Source: Streptomyces microflavus
GTDB taxonomy: Bacteria > Actinomycetota > Actinomycetes > Streptomycetales > Streptomycetaceae
Length of the DNA stretch: 64,000 nt
Reading direction: 5' to 3'
NCBI RefSeq assembly: GCF_014650075.1
Contig: NZ_BMUG01000017.1
Location: 1-64,000 of the forward strand
Made by a program: the position numbers and the translations under genes. The notes beneath the pieces were generated by a model, which worked only from the letters and a program-made list of their open reading frames with translations, made no database searches and was not told the origin of the DNA. Below are positions 43,572 through 51,309 of this stretch, one piece after another. Position 1 is the first letter of the stretch, and every line of letters begins with the position of its first letter.

Positions 43572-46012
43572 GCGGAGTCCGGTCCGGTGAAGGTCTGCAC
43601 GGTTCCGTCGGCGTACACATGGAGGAGGCCACCGCCCGCGGCGGCGCTCGGCGACCCGGTCGACTCGACGGGCATGGACCACAGCCGGTGGCCCCGGGCC
43701 GCGTCCAGGGCGTGCACACCCCAGCGGGTACCCTCCCCGGCCTTCTCGCCGCTGCCCGGCTGCGGCCCGGACGCGTACAGGGTGCCGTCGGCCACCAGCG
43801 GCGGCCCGTCCTCCGCACCGCCGGGGAGCCGCCCGACGTCCGTGCTGCTCCAGCGGGTCCGGCCGCTCTTCGCGTCTAGCGCGTCGACCCCGCCCGGTCC
43901 CGCCGTGTGGACCAGGCCCCTGGACGCGGTGGGCGTCACCGTGGGGGCGCCGTCGAGCCTCCGGCCCCAGGCGGTACGCCGGGTCGCCAGGTCGACGGAG
44001 ACGATCCGGCCGCCGCTCGCGTAGTACCTGGTGCCGGTGGAGCCGGGGTGGGCCTGCGGGTGGGGGGCGCCGCCGGGGATCGCGGGCTCCGGTTCCGGTG
44101 CCGCGCCGGAGGTCCGCAGCACGAACAACGGCTCCTCGACGGGTTCGCCGGAGCGCGAGGGCGGGCGGAGCGCGACGGCCAGCCGCCCGCCGGCCGCGTG
44201 GACACCGGTCACCGCGGCCCGCGTCCCCTCGTGGAACCAGAGGGCCTTTCCCGTACGGGAGTCGAAGCCGTACGCACGCCACGGGCGGTCGCCCAGGGCC
44301 CGCTTCGCCCATAGGGAGGCGTCGGAGGCGTACGGGACCAGGACGGCCAGCGCCCCGTCGACCGCGAGGAACGCCGACTGGCCGTCGGGGGCGGTGGACC
44401 TCGTGGCACCGATCGGCCGGGTGGGTACGGCCTTCCACCGCCGGTTGCCCGTACGGGCGTCGAGCGCGATGAACTCCGGTGCGAAGAGGAGCCCGGAGCG
44501 CAGGACGAGCACCTGGTCGCCATGGGGTTCGACCCCGGTGATCTGCCGCGCCGGGTAGCGCCAGCGCACCGCGCCCGTCGCCGCGTCGAGCGCGGTCACC
44601 GCGGCCGCGTCGCTGACGAGGAGCGCGCCGCCGTGGCGCAGCACCCCGGAGGTGTGGCCGGGGTCGCCCGTGGCCCGGGTCCACAGCAGGCGCCCCCGGG
44701 CCCAGCGGGTCCGGGGCGGAGCGGCCGGGGAGCCGGTCGGGTCGTCCTTCTCCGTGAGACCGAGCAGCGTCACGCCGCCGACCCCGGTCCCGGCCACGAG
44801 CACGGCCCCGCCGAGCGCCAGCAGCCGCCGCCTGGTCGGCCCCCGGGCGGGGACGTCGGCGTACGGGACGGTGTCCTGCGGGGCGGGACCCAGCGGGGAG
44901 GGGCCCTGCGGGGCGGCGGTGGGCCGGGCCCGGCGTGAGGCGGCATCGGTGAGGGCTGCTGTCGACCCGGACGCGGCGGGGACGGTGTCCTCGGGCCCGG
45001 TCGGCACGGTGTCCCCTGGTCTGGAGGGGCGTGCGGACCGGGCGGGCGGGGCGGCGATCGCGCTCCCCGCCCCACCCTCGCGCCCGCCTTCGACGGCTGG
45101 TGGTTCGCCCGCCCCACCCGGGCCCCCCGCCAGCGTCGCCACCGCCTCCTCGCGCCTGCGGATCAGACCGGCCACCGGGTCCCGCTCCCACCACGCCCCG
45201 TCCGCCTCGGTCTCCGCCCCCGCCTCGGCAGACCGCTCCGAGCACCAGCGCAGCACCTCGGCCACCGTCGGGCGGGCCGCCGGATCGCCCGTCAGGCAGG
45301 CGGCGAGGAAGGCGCGCCACTCCTCCGTCGGCACCCCGTCCAGGTCCGCCTCGCCCCGTACCGTCCGGTACAGCACCTGGTGCGCGGGCCCCGAGCCGTA
45401 GGGGGACCGGCCCGTCGCCAGTCGGGCCAGCAGCGCCGCCAGGGCGAACACATCGGCGGCCGGGGCGGGTTCGGCGTCGGCCGTCAGCAGTTCCGGGGCG
45501 ATGAACCCGGGCGAACCGATCACCTCCCCGGTCGCCGTCAGGGCCTCGTCGGCCGCCCGGCGGGCGATGCCGAAGTCCAGGACCTTCGGGCCGCCCCGGG
45601 TGAGCACCACGTTCGACGGCTTCAGGTCGCGGTGGACCAGCCCGGCCCGGTGGATGCCGGCCAGCGCCTCCGCGAGCGCCGCCCCCAGCGCGGCGAGCGG
45701 TCCCGCGCCCAGCGGCCCGAGCGCGTCGGCGGTCTCCGCGAGGGTGGGCCCGGCACAGAACTCGGTCGCCAGCCACGGCCGTACGGCATCGGGGTCCGCG
45801 TCCAGCACCGCGGCGGTGAACGGACCGGCGACGGCCCGCGCGGCGAGCGTCTCGCGCCGGAACCGCTCCCGGAACCCCGGGTCGGCGGCGAGGTGTTCAT
45901 GGACGGTCTTGACCGCCACCAGCCGGCCCGACGCCGTCCGGGCCAGCTGGACCCGGCCCATGCCGCCTTCGCCGAGCAGCGCGACGAGCCGGTACTCGGC
46001 GACCTGCTCCAT
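43568..46012 (-). CDS. Serine/threonine protein kinase with PQQ-like beta-propeller sensor
   Basis: An 814-residue paralogue of the downstream kinase. Kinase domain (7-265): LLGEGGMGRVQLA, Lys35 (VAVKTVHEHLAA), HRD at 127-129 (VHRDLKPSNVVL), DFG at 147-149. A long Pro/Ala/Thr-rich linker includes several TVP and TVPTGPEDTVPA blocks that are possible autophosphorylation targets. One membrane helix (RRRLLALGGAVLVAGTGVGGVTLLGL, near 400) precedes an extracytoplasmic PQQ-like propeller. First gene of the two-kinase operon, divergent from the Y RNA/Ro60 locus. The shared N-terminal stretch VAVKTVHEHLAA and layout suggest tandem duplication. Confidence 0.9.
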   Translation of the reverse strand: MEQVAEYRLVALLGEGGMGRVQLARTASGRLVAVKTVHEHLAADPGFRERFRRETLAARAVAGPFTAAVLDADPDAVRPWLATEFCAGPTLAETADALGPLGAGPLAALGAALAEALAGIHRAGLVHRDLKPSNVVLTRGGPKVLDFGIARRAADEALTATGEVIGSPGFIAPELLTADAEPAPAADVFALAALLARLATGRSPYGSGPAHQVLYRTVRGEADLDGVPTEEWRAFLAACLTGDPAARPTVAEVLRWCSERSAEAGAETEADGAWWERDPVAGLIRRREEAVATLAGGPGGAGEPPAVEGGREGGAGSAIAAPPARSARPSRPGDTVPTGPEDTVPAASGSTAALTDAASRRARPTAAPQGPSPLGPAPQDTVPYADVPARGPTRRRLLALGGAVLVAGTGVGGVTLLGLTEKDDPTGSPAAPPRTRWARGRLLWTRATGDPGHTSGVLRHGGALLVSDAAAVTALDAATGAVRWRYPARQITGVEPHGDQVLVLRSGLLFAPEFIALDARTGNRRWKAVPTRPIGATRSTAPDGQSAFLAVDGALAVLVPYASDASLWAKRALGDRPWRAYGFDSRTGKALWFHEGTRAAVTGVHAAGGRLAVALRPPSRSGEPVEEPLFVLRTSGAAPEPEPAIPGGAPHPQAHPGSTGTRYYASGGRIVSVDLATRRTAWGRRLDGAPTVTPTASRGLVHTAGPGGVDALDAKSGRTRWSSTDVGRLPGGAEDGPPLVADGTLYASGPQPGSGEKAGEGTRWGVHALDAARGHRLWSMPVESTGSPSAAAGGGLLHVYADGTVQTFTGPDSA

Positions 46013-46230
46013 ACCGACTCCCCCTTCCCCCGGTCCGGGCCGGTGACGATCACCCGGATCATTCTGTGCGACGACCGCACGCCCCGGTTCGGTTGCGCAC
46101 CGAAATCCCTTCGCGCCCCCGGAGGTTGTTCCCTAAGGTCATGGACATGCACCTCCCGGTGCGAAGGCGGCGGCTCCTTCCTTTCCCGAAATATGCCGCA
46201 GCCACTGTTGATCTCGGGAGGCGCGAGCGC

Positions 46231-46388
46231 CGGGGTGCCCGGTGCGCAGACGACGGATACTTCTGGATCTGGCGGTTGCGGGTTCGAATCCCGTCCGGCT
46301 TCGGCCGGTAGCTCAAGTGGACAGAGCACCGGACTGTTCTCCGTCGTCGACCCCGGGCCGTTCGCCGGCCCCGATCTCGGGCACCCCG
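46231..46388 (+). ncRNA. yrlA: Predicted bacterial Y RNA (YrlA-type) with permuted tRNA-like module
   Basis: Y RNAs bind the ring protein Ro60 and direct it to RNases or RNA targets. Here CGGGGTGCCCG (46231-46241) pairs with CGGGCACCCCG (46378-46388), closing the molecule. GACGACGGA (46249-46257) pairs with TCCGTCGTC (46340-46348). Inside is a tRNA in permuted order: an anticodon-stem-like TCTGG (46268-46272) pairs with CCGGA (46329-46333). A T-arm (GCGGG, loop TTCGAAT, CCCGT; 46278-46294) comes next, then an acceptor stem CCGGC-TTCG-GCCGG (46295-46308) capped by a TTCG tetraloop, TA as positions 8-9, and a D-arm GCTC-AAGTGGACA-GAGC (46311-46327). A side hairpin GGGCCG/CGGCCC (46355-46371) sits on the 3' flank. 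The Ro60 gene starts 101 bases downstream. Exact ends and promoter are not determined. Confidence 0.78.
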
Positions 46389-46412
46389 TTCCGCCGCCGC
46401 GCCTTCCCCCAG

Positions 46413-46471
46413 AGCATCAAGACCCAAGCATCAGGAACCAGAGCATCAGGAACCAGAGCATCAGGAACCAG
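46413..46471. repeat. 15-bp tandem repeat between the Y RNA and the Ro60 gene
   Basis: Three exact copies of AGCATCAGGAACCAG (46427-46441, 46442-46456, 46457-46471) follow one degenerate copy (46413-46426). The array ends 18 bases before the Ro60 ATG, just before GAATTCGGGGGAATTC. Confidence 0.9.
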
Positions 46472-46489
46472 GAATTCGGGGGAATTCTC

Positions 46490-48079
46490 ATGGCACGCTT
46501 CAACCACCGCATCACCAGGCTCCGCTCCGCCCTTACGGGGCCCACCTCGCCCGTCACCACGACCGGTGCGCTCGCGGCCAACCACCGGGGCGGCACCGGG
46601 CACGTACGCGACGCCCGCTCCGAGCTCTTCCTCCTCGCCGTCGCCAACTTCGTCGCGCAGGAGACCTTCTACGAGGGCGGCGAGGAGCGCGACACCCGGT
46701 TCGCGGCCCTCGTGCGCCGCCTCGCCGTCGAGGACCCCGCCTGGACCGCCGGGCTCCTGCACTGGCTGCGCCGCGACGGGCAGCTGCGGACCGCCTCGCT
46801 GGTCGGTGGCGCGGAGTACGTGAAGGCCCGGCTGGACGCGGGCTGCACCGAGGGCCCCGCCAACCGGCAGGTGATCGACTCCGTACTGCTGCGCGCCGAC
46901 GAGCCGGGCGAGCTGCTCGGCTACTGGACCTCCCGCTACGGCCGGGCCCTGCCCAAGCCCCTCAAGCGGGGCATCGCCGATGCCGTACGCCGTCTCTACA
47001 CCGGCCGGTCCCTGCTGAAGTACGACACCGCCTCCAAGGGCTTCCGCTTCGGTGACGTCCTCAACCTGGTGCACGCCGCGCCCGACCCGGCCAAGCCCTG
47101 GCAGGGCGAGCTGTTCCGGTACGCGCTGGACCGCAGGCACCGGCCCGACACCGCCGTGCCGCCCGTCGGCGACCGCACCCTGACCGCCCACCGGGCCCTC
47201 ATGGAGCTGCCGGTCACCGAGCGTCGCGCGGTCGTCACCGGGCCCGGCGGCGCCGAGCGGCTGGCGGAGGCCGGGATGACCTGGGAGTCGCTGGCGGGCT
47301 GGCTGCAGGGGCCGATGGACGCGGCGGCCTGGGAAGCGGTCATCCCCTCCATGGGCACGATGGCGCTCGTCCGCAACCTCCGGAACTTCGACGAGGCCGG
47401 GGTGAGCGACGAGGTCGCGGCCACGGCGGCGGCCCGGATCTGCGACCCGGAGGCCGTCGCCGCGTCCCGCCAGTTCCCCTTCCGCTACCTCGCTGCCCAC
47501 CGGCACGCGCCCTCGCTGCGCTGGGCGTACCCGCTGGAGCAGGCGCTCGGCCACTCGCTGGGCCAGGTCCCGGCGCTGCCCGGGCGCACCCTGGTCCTGG
47601 TCGACCGCTCGGGGTCCATGTGGTCGCCGCTCTCCGAGCGCTCCCGGCTGAACCGGGCCGATGGAGCCGCCGTCTTCGGCGCCGCCCTCGCGCTGCGCGC
47701 CGCCGACGCGGACCTGGTGGAGTTCGGCACGACCAGCGCCCCGGTGACGTACCGCACGGGTGAGTCGGTGCTCAGGGTCCTGGAGCGCTTCGGCAACCTG
47801 GGCGGCACCAACACCGCACGGGCGGTGGAGCGCCACTACCGGGGCCACGACCGGGTGCTCATCGTCACCGACGAGCAGGCCTCGTACACCTACCGTGGCG
47901 ATGCCACCTGGGGCGTTCCGGACACGGTGCCGGTCTACACCTGGAACCTGGCCGGATACCGGCTCGGCCACGCCCCGTCCGGCGACGGAAACCGCCACAC
48001 GTTCGGGGGGCTTTCCGACGCCGCGTTCCGTATGGTTCCGCTGCTGGAGGCGGGAGTAAGCGCTGACTGGCCCTGGTGA
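46490..48079 (+). CDS. rsr: Ro60/Rsr homologue: TROVE and von Willebrand A domain RNA-binding protein
   Basis: A 529-residue orthologue of the Ro60 autoantigen. The HEAT-repeat TROVE ring forms the first 340 or so residues: ARSELFLLAVANFVAQETFYEGGEERDTRFAALVRRLA, then LLHWLRRDGQLRTASLVGGAEYVKAR, and MGTMALVRNLRNFDEAGVSDEVA. A C-terminal vWA domain carries an intact MIDAS (VDRSGSMWS with Asp372, later GGTNTA and VTDEQA). Bacterial Rsr binds Y RNA and works with PNPase in rRNA maturation and stress survival, as known from Deinococcus; that is transferred knowledge. GGGGGA lies 7 bases before the ATG at 46490. The adjacent predicted Y RNA strongly supports the assignment. Confidence 0.93.
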   Translation: MARFNHRITRLRSALTGPTSPVTTTGALAANHRGGTGHVRDARSELFLLAVANFVAQETFYEGGEERDTRFAALVRRLAVEDPAWTAGLLHWLRRDGQLRTASLVGGAEYVKARLDAGCTEGPANRQVIDSVLLRADEPGELLGYWTSRYGRALPKPLKRGIADAVRRLYTGRSLLKYDTASKGFRFGDVLNLVHAAPDPAKPWQGELFRYALDRRHRPDTAVPPVGDRTLTAHRALMELPVTERRAVVTGPGGAERLAEAGMTWESLAGWLQGPMDAAAWEAVIPSMGTMALVRNLRNFDEAGVSDEVAATAAARICDPEAVAASRQFPFRYLAAHRHAPSLRWAYPLEQALGHSLGQVPALPGRTLVLVDRSGSMWSPLSERSRLNRADGAAVFGAALALRAADADLVEFGTTSAPVTYRTGESVLRVLERFGNLGGTNTARAVERHYRGHDRVLIVTDEQASYTYRGDATWGVPDTVPVYTWNLAGYRLGHAPSGDGNRHTFGGLSDAAFRMVPLLEAGVSADWPW

Positions 48080-48153
48080 GCGCGGGTCACGAATCCGGCA
48101 CTTCTGGGGCTCGGGCGGCAAACGGGCATGGCGTAGGGCCTTCACAGGGCGCA

Positions 48154-48159
48154 TACTCG
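48154..48159 (+). promoter_or_regulatory. -10-like element for a probably leaderless gene
   Basis: TACTCG ends 5 bases before the ATG at 48165, and no Shine-Dalgarno separates them. A transcript starting at the ATG is likely. Confidence 0.4.
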
Positions 48160-48164
48160 ACTTA

Positions 48165-48395
48165 ATGAAACAGTCAGCCGGCTCCCGGCGATACCTGCCT
48201 TCCAGTCCCTTCAACCGCCCGGCCCAGGAGGCCCCACCGGTCGAATGCTTCGATGTGGGCGACAGGGTGTCGCACGACCAGTTCGGGCTCGGCAGAATCC
48301 TTGCTGTCGAGGGCGACAACGACGCAGTCCTCATCGACTTCTCGGGGCGACAGGGGAGGATCCTGAGCCCGTACTCCAAGCTGACCAAGCTCTGA
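48165..48395 (+). CDS. Small protein with Tudor/UvrD-tail-like domain
   Basis: A 76-residue protein. After a basic, Pro-containing N-terminus it has the fold ECFDVGDRVSHDQFGLGRILAVEGDNDAVLIDFSGRQGRIL. This closely resembles the C-terminal Tudor-like module of UvrD/PcrA helicases (GDxVxHxxFGxGxV), which binds RNA polymerase, and related CarD-type beta barrels. The protein may therefore bind RNA polymerase or nucleic acid; that is inference. No ribosome site; a leaderless start is likely. A strong terminator follows. Confidence 0.82.
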   Translation: MKQSAGSRRYLPSSPFNRPAQEAPPVECFDVGDRVSHDQFGLGRILAVEGDNDAVLIDFSGRQGRILSPYSKLTKL

Positions 48396-48434
48396 GACAC
48401 CGGACGAGCACGAGCAGCGTCCGTCTTCTCCGGA

Positions 48435-48468
48435 TCCGGGGCACCTGAATCACATCAGGTGCCCCGGA
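48435..48468. terminator. Terminator between convergent genes
   Basis: TCCGGGGCACCTGA and TCAGGTGCCCCGGA form a perfect 14-bp stem with loop ATCACA, placed 39 bases after the Tudor-like gene. Just beyond it, 48498-48532 holds a 17-base unit (AAGGGCTACCGGGCCCC) repeated twice. Confidence 0.8.
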
Positions 48469-48537
48469 AGCCGTTGTGGCCCGGCTCACCGGCCCCCAAG
48501 GGCTACCGGGCCCCGAAGGGCTACCGGGCCCCGGGGG

Positions 48538-49746
48538 TCAGAGGGACTTGGCGGCGGGCTTCACCATGCCGCGTACGGTGCGTGACTTCACGAACTCACC
48601 CATGGCCGTCATCTCCCACTCGCCGGTGAACTGCTTGATCAGCTTGGCCATCATGACGCCGGTCTGCGGCTCGGCGCCGGTCAGGTCGAACCGGACCAGC
48701 TCCTCGCCGGTGGCCGCGTCGATCAGGCGGCAGTAGGCCTTGGCGACCTCGTTGAACTTCTGGCCGGTGAACGAGTTCACCGTGAAGACCAGGCCCGTCG
48801 CCTCGGCCGGGATACGGCCCAGGTCCACGACGATCACCTCGTCGTCGCCCGCGCCCTCGCCCGTGAGGTTGTCGCCGGAGTGCTTGATCGCCCCGTTCAG
48901 GATGGTGAGCTTGCCGAAGTAGCAGCTGTCCAGGTGGTTGCGGTTGGGGCCGTAGGCGATGACCGAGGCGTCCAGGTCGATGTCCTTGCCGCGGAACGCG
49001 GGCTCCCAGCCGAGGCCCATCTTGACCTTCGACAGGAGCGGGGCGCCGCCCTTGACCAGGGAGACCGTCTGGTTCTTCTGGAGGTTCACCCGGCCCTTGT
49101 CGAGGTTGATCTTCCCGGCGGCCGCGGGCGGGGCGGCGGGCGGCGCCGGGGGAGCGGCGGGGGCCGGCGGGGCGATCCGCGGGTCGACCGGGGCGGCCAC
49201 CGGGGCGGCTGCCGCCGGGGCCGGCGTGGCGGCGGGGGCGGCGGGCTCCTCGACCGAGACGCCGAAGTCCGTGGCGATGCCGGCCAGCCCGTTCGCGTAA
49301 CCCTGGCCGACCGCGCGGGCCTTCCAGGCGCCGTTGCGCCGGTAGATCTCGATGACCACGAGCGCCGTCTCGCCGCCCAGCTGGGGCGGGGTGAAGGTGG
49401 CCAGCGCGGTGCCGTCGTCGGCGTTGCGCACGGTGGCGGTGGGCTCGACGCCCTGGAAGGTCTGGCCTGCGGCGTCGGGGCTCGCGGTGACGACGATCTT
49501 CTCGATGCCCGGCGGGACCGCGGTGGTGTCCACCACGATGGCGTCGGGCGCGGAGCCCCCGCCGGCGCGGTAGGTCACACCGGGGCCCGAGGGCTGGTTG
49601 TAGAAGATGAAGTCGTCGTCGGAGCGCACCTTGCCGTCGGCGGTGAGCAGCAGGCCCGAGACGTCGAGCCGCACCGGAGCGGCGACGTCCACCGCCACGC
49701 GGACGGCGGAGAGAGGGATGTTCGAGCCGGGGGTCATTGCGGTCAT
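48538..49746 (-). CDS. TerD-family protein with two TerD domains
   Basis: A 402-residue cytoplasmic protein. Domain 1 (about 10-170) has the variant TerD start GSNIPLSAVRVAVDVAAPVRLDVSGLLLTADGKVRSDDDFIFYNQ and IEIYRRNGAWKARAVGQGYANGLAGIATDFGV. A Pro/Ala linker (APPAPAAPPAPPAAPPAA) joins it to domain 2 (about 215-400), with INLDKGRVNLQKNQTVSL and the calcium-loop-like DLDASVIAYG and HSGDNLTGEGAGDDE. TerD proteins bind calcium and belong to tellurite and stress-response systems; in Streptomyces some affect development. Alternative ATG at 49737. Confidence 0.9.
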   Translation of the reverse strand: MTAMTPGSNIPLSAVRVAVDVAAPVRLDVSGLLLTADGKVRSDDDFIFYNQPSGPGVTYRAGGGSAPDAIVVDTTAVPPGIEKIVVTASPDAAGQTFQGVEPTATVRNADDGTALATFTPPQLGGETALVVIEIYRRNGAWKARAVGQGYANGLAGIATDFGVSVEEPAAPAATPAPAAAAPVAAPVDPRIAPPAPAAPPAPPAAPPAAAGKINLDKGRVNLQKNQTVSLVKGGAPLLSKVKMGLGWEPAFRGKDIDLDASVIAYGPNRNHLDSCYFGKLTILNGAIKHSGDNLTGEGAGDDEVIVVDLGRIPAEATGLVFTVNSFTGQKFNEVAKAYCRLIDAATGEELVRFDLTGAEPQTGVMMAKLIKQFTGEWEMTAMGEFVKSRTVRGMVKPAAKSL

Positions 49747-49855
49747 GCACGGGGTAACGAACGATCCCCCTTTGCCGTTCCCTTACCTTTGCGGCCGCCC
49801 GGCAGGCCGTCCTCCGCGCCCCCCGCGCGCCCATCCGAGACCACCCGCGCGACGC

Positions 49856-50077
49856 TCAGCGGCGGTTGCGCGGGTGGTCGCGGGCCGTGCGTTCGTTGCC
49901 GTGCTTGTACGCGCCGGTCCAGCGCGCCATCACCAGCTGGGCATCGCCCGACGCCACCTCGGCCAGGAACTTCTCCGCCCGGCCGCCGCGCAGGGTCCCC
50001 GCCGGGCGGCCGTGGTGGGTGATGGTGACGCTCTGGCCGCCGTGCTGTTCGTACTGGAATCCGGAAGGTCTCGGCAT
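49856..50077 (-). CDS. Small conserved hypothetical protein
   Basis: A 73-residue basic protein: FQYEQHGGQSVTITHHGRPAGTLRGGRAEKFLAEVASGDAQLVMARWTGAYKHGNERTARDHPRNRR. An AGGA site lies 8 bases before the ATG, and third-position GC is high, so I consider it real. The stretch VTITHHGRPAGTLRG recalls small antitoxin-like beta strands, but no partner is adjacent. Such short proteins recur in Streptomyces; function unknown. Confidence 0.7.
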   Translation of the reverse strand: MPRPSGFQYEQHGGQSVTITHHGRPAGTLRGGRAEKFLAEVASGDAQLVMARWTGAYKHGNERTARDHPRNRR

Positions 50078-50250
50078 GTCCGTATCCTGCCCGCCCGGCA
50101 GCCCCCGCGTCGCCGGGATTTCCGCCGCCCGTCTCCTCGGGGGCGTACGCCGGCCTGCGGCGCGGGCCCCGTGCGGAATCCTGGCTGTAGTTCATATGCG
50201 TGGACGAGGTGGGTGGGTGAAGCGAGCCGTCCCCAGAGGCTGCGTCCGTC

Positions 50251-50304
50251 TTGACCCGCCCTCCAGGGCTGCCTTAGCGTTGCGGTGTTCAGAAATATAT
50301 ACAC
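50251..50304 (+). promoter_or_regulatory. Candidate promoter and AT-rich operator-like patch for the dehydratase gene
   Basis: TTGACC (50251-50256) and TAGCGT (50275-50280) are 18 bases apart. Just downstream, AGAAATATATACAC (50291-50304) is an unusually AT-rich patch in this genome and could be a regulator site. The rest of the 269-base gap (50078-50346) shows nothing else. Confidence 0.4.
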
Positions 50305-50346
50305 GGATCAGAGTTGTGCACGCTTGAATCTGCTCAGGGAGCGCCC

Positions 50347-51309
50347 GTGACCTCAGCCCCCCTCGCCGCCCGGCTCAGCGAAGTTCCCGGGCCGCTCTTC
50401 TTCCCCGTGACGGCCTACGGACCCGACGGCACCGTCGACCTCGACGTCTTCCGGGCCCATGTGCGCGCCGGGATCGACTCGGGCGCGGCCGCGGTTTTCG
50501 CCTGCTGCGGCACGGGCGAGTTCCACGCGCTGACCCGGGAGGAGTTCCGCCTCGTGGTCGCCGCGGCCGTCGAGGAGACGGCCGGGCAGGTCCCCGTCGT
50601 CGCGGGCGCCGGATACGGCACGGCCCTCGCCGTCCAGTACGCACGGACCGCCGAGGAGGCCGGTGCGGACGGGCTCCTCGCCATGCCCCCGTACCTCGTC
50701 GTCGCCGACCAGGAAGGGCTGCTGAACCACTACGCGGCGCTCGCGGCGGCCACCGGCCTGGAGACGATCGTCTACCAGCGCGACAACGCGGTCTTCACCC
50801 CCGAGACGGTCGTCGCCCTCGCCCGGACGCCCGGGATCATCGGGCTCAAGGACGGCTACGGCGACCTCGACCTGATGCAGCGCATCGTCAGCGCGGTCCG
50901 CACCCAGCTGCCCGGTGACGCCTTCCTCTACTTCAACGGGCTGCCCACCGCCGAACTCACCGGCCTCGCCTACCGGGGCATCGGCGTCACCCTCTACTCC
51001 TCCGCCGTCTTCGCCTTCGCCCCGGACATCGCTCTGGCCTTCCACCGGGCCCTGGCCTCCGGCGACGACGCCCTGGTGAACGGGCTGCTCGACCACTTCT
51101 ACCGGCCGCTGGTCGAACTGCGGGCCAAGGGGCGCGGCTACGCCGTCTCCCTGGTCAAGGCGGGCGTCCGGCTCCAGGGTCTGGACGTCGGCGAGGTGCG
51201 CACCCCGCTCACGGAACCGCCCGCCGCCCACGTCAAGGACCTCATCGAGATCATCGCGAGCGGCCGCGCCCTGTTGGCGGAGAGCGCCTCCGAAAGAGGG
51301 CAGGAGTGA
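50347..51309 (+). CDS. 5-dehydro-4-deoxyglucarate dehydratase (KDG dehydratase)
   Basis: Dehydrates and decarboxylates 5-dehydro-4-deoxyglucarate to alpha-ketoglutarate semialdehyde in glucarate/galactarate catabolism. The 320-residue DapA-superfamily barrel has GPLFFPVTAYGPDGTVDL at the start, FACCGTGEFHALTREEF, Tyr143 (IVYQRDNAVF) and Schiff-base Lys168 (IIGLKDGYGDLDLMQ). The CGTGEF and YQRDN motifs separate it from true DapA. GTG at 50347 with AGGGAG upstream. Overlaps the next gene by 4 bases; no glucarate dehydratase or transporter is nearby. Confidence 0.88.
   Translation: MTSAPLAARLSEVPGPLFFPVTAYGPDGTVDLDVFRAHVRAGIDSGAAAVFACCGTGEFHALTREEFRLVVAAAVEETAGQVPVVAGAGYGTALAVQYARTAEEAGADGLLAMPPYLVVADQEGLLNHYAALAAATGLETIVYQRDNAVFTPETVVALARTPGIIGLKDGYGDLDLMQRIVSAVRTQLPGDAFLYFNGLPTAELTGLAYRGIGVTLYSSAVFAFAPDIALAFHRALASGDDALVNGLLDHFYRPLVELRAKGRGYAVSLVKAGVRLQGLDVGEVRTPLTEPPAAHVKDLIEIIASGRALLAESASERGQE

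Noticed and set aside
41178..45776. A single 1532-residue double-kinase ORF
   Set aside because: Upstream part is a wrong-frame reading of the second kinase gene; the ATG at 43571 is the real start and overlaps the neighbour by 4 bases.
46141..46311. Small ORF starting ATGGACATG and ending WIWRLRVRIPSGFGR
   Set aside because: Its end is simply the translation of the tRNA-like RNA; no ribosome site of note and no recognisable protein.
46278..46333. A canonical tRNA gene (T-arm and D-arm sequences are very tRNA-like)
   Set aside because: The T-arm lies 5' of the D-arm, the acceptor strands are joined by TTCG, and no anticodon loop or CCA end exists. A Y RNA fits better.
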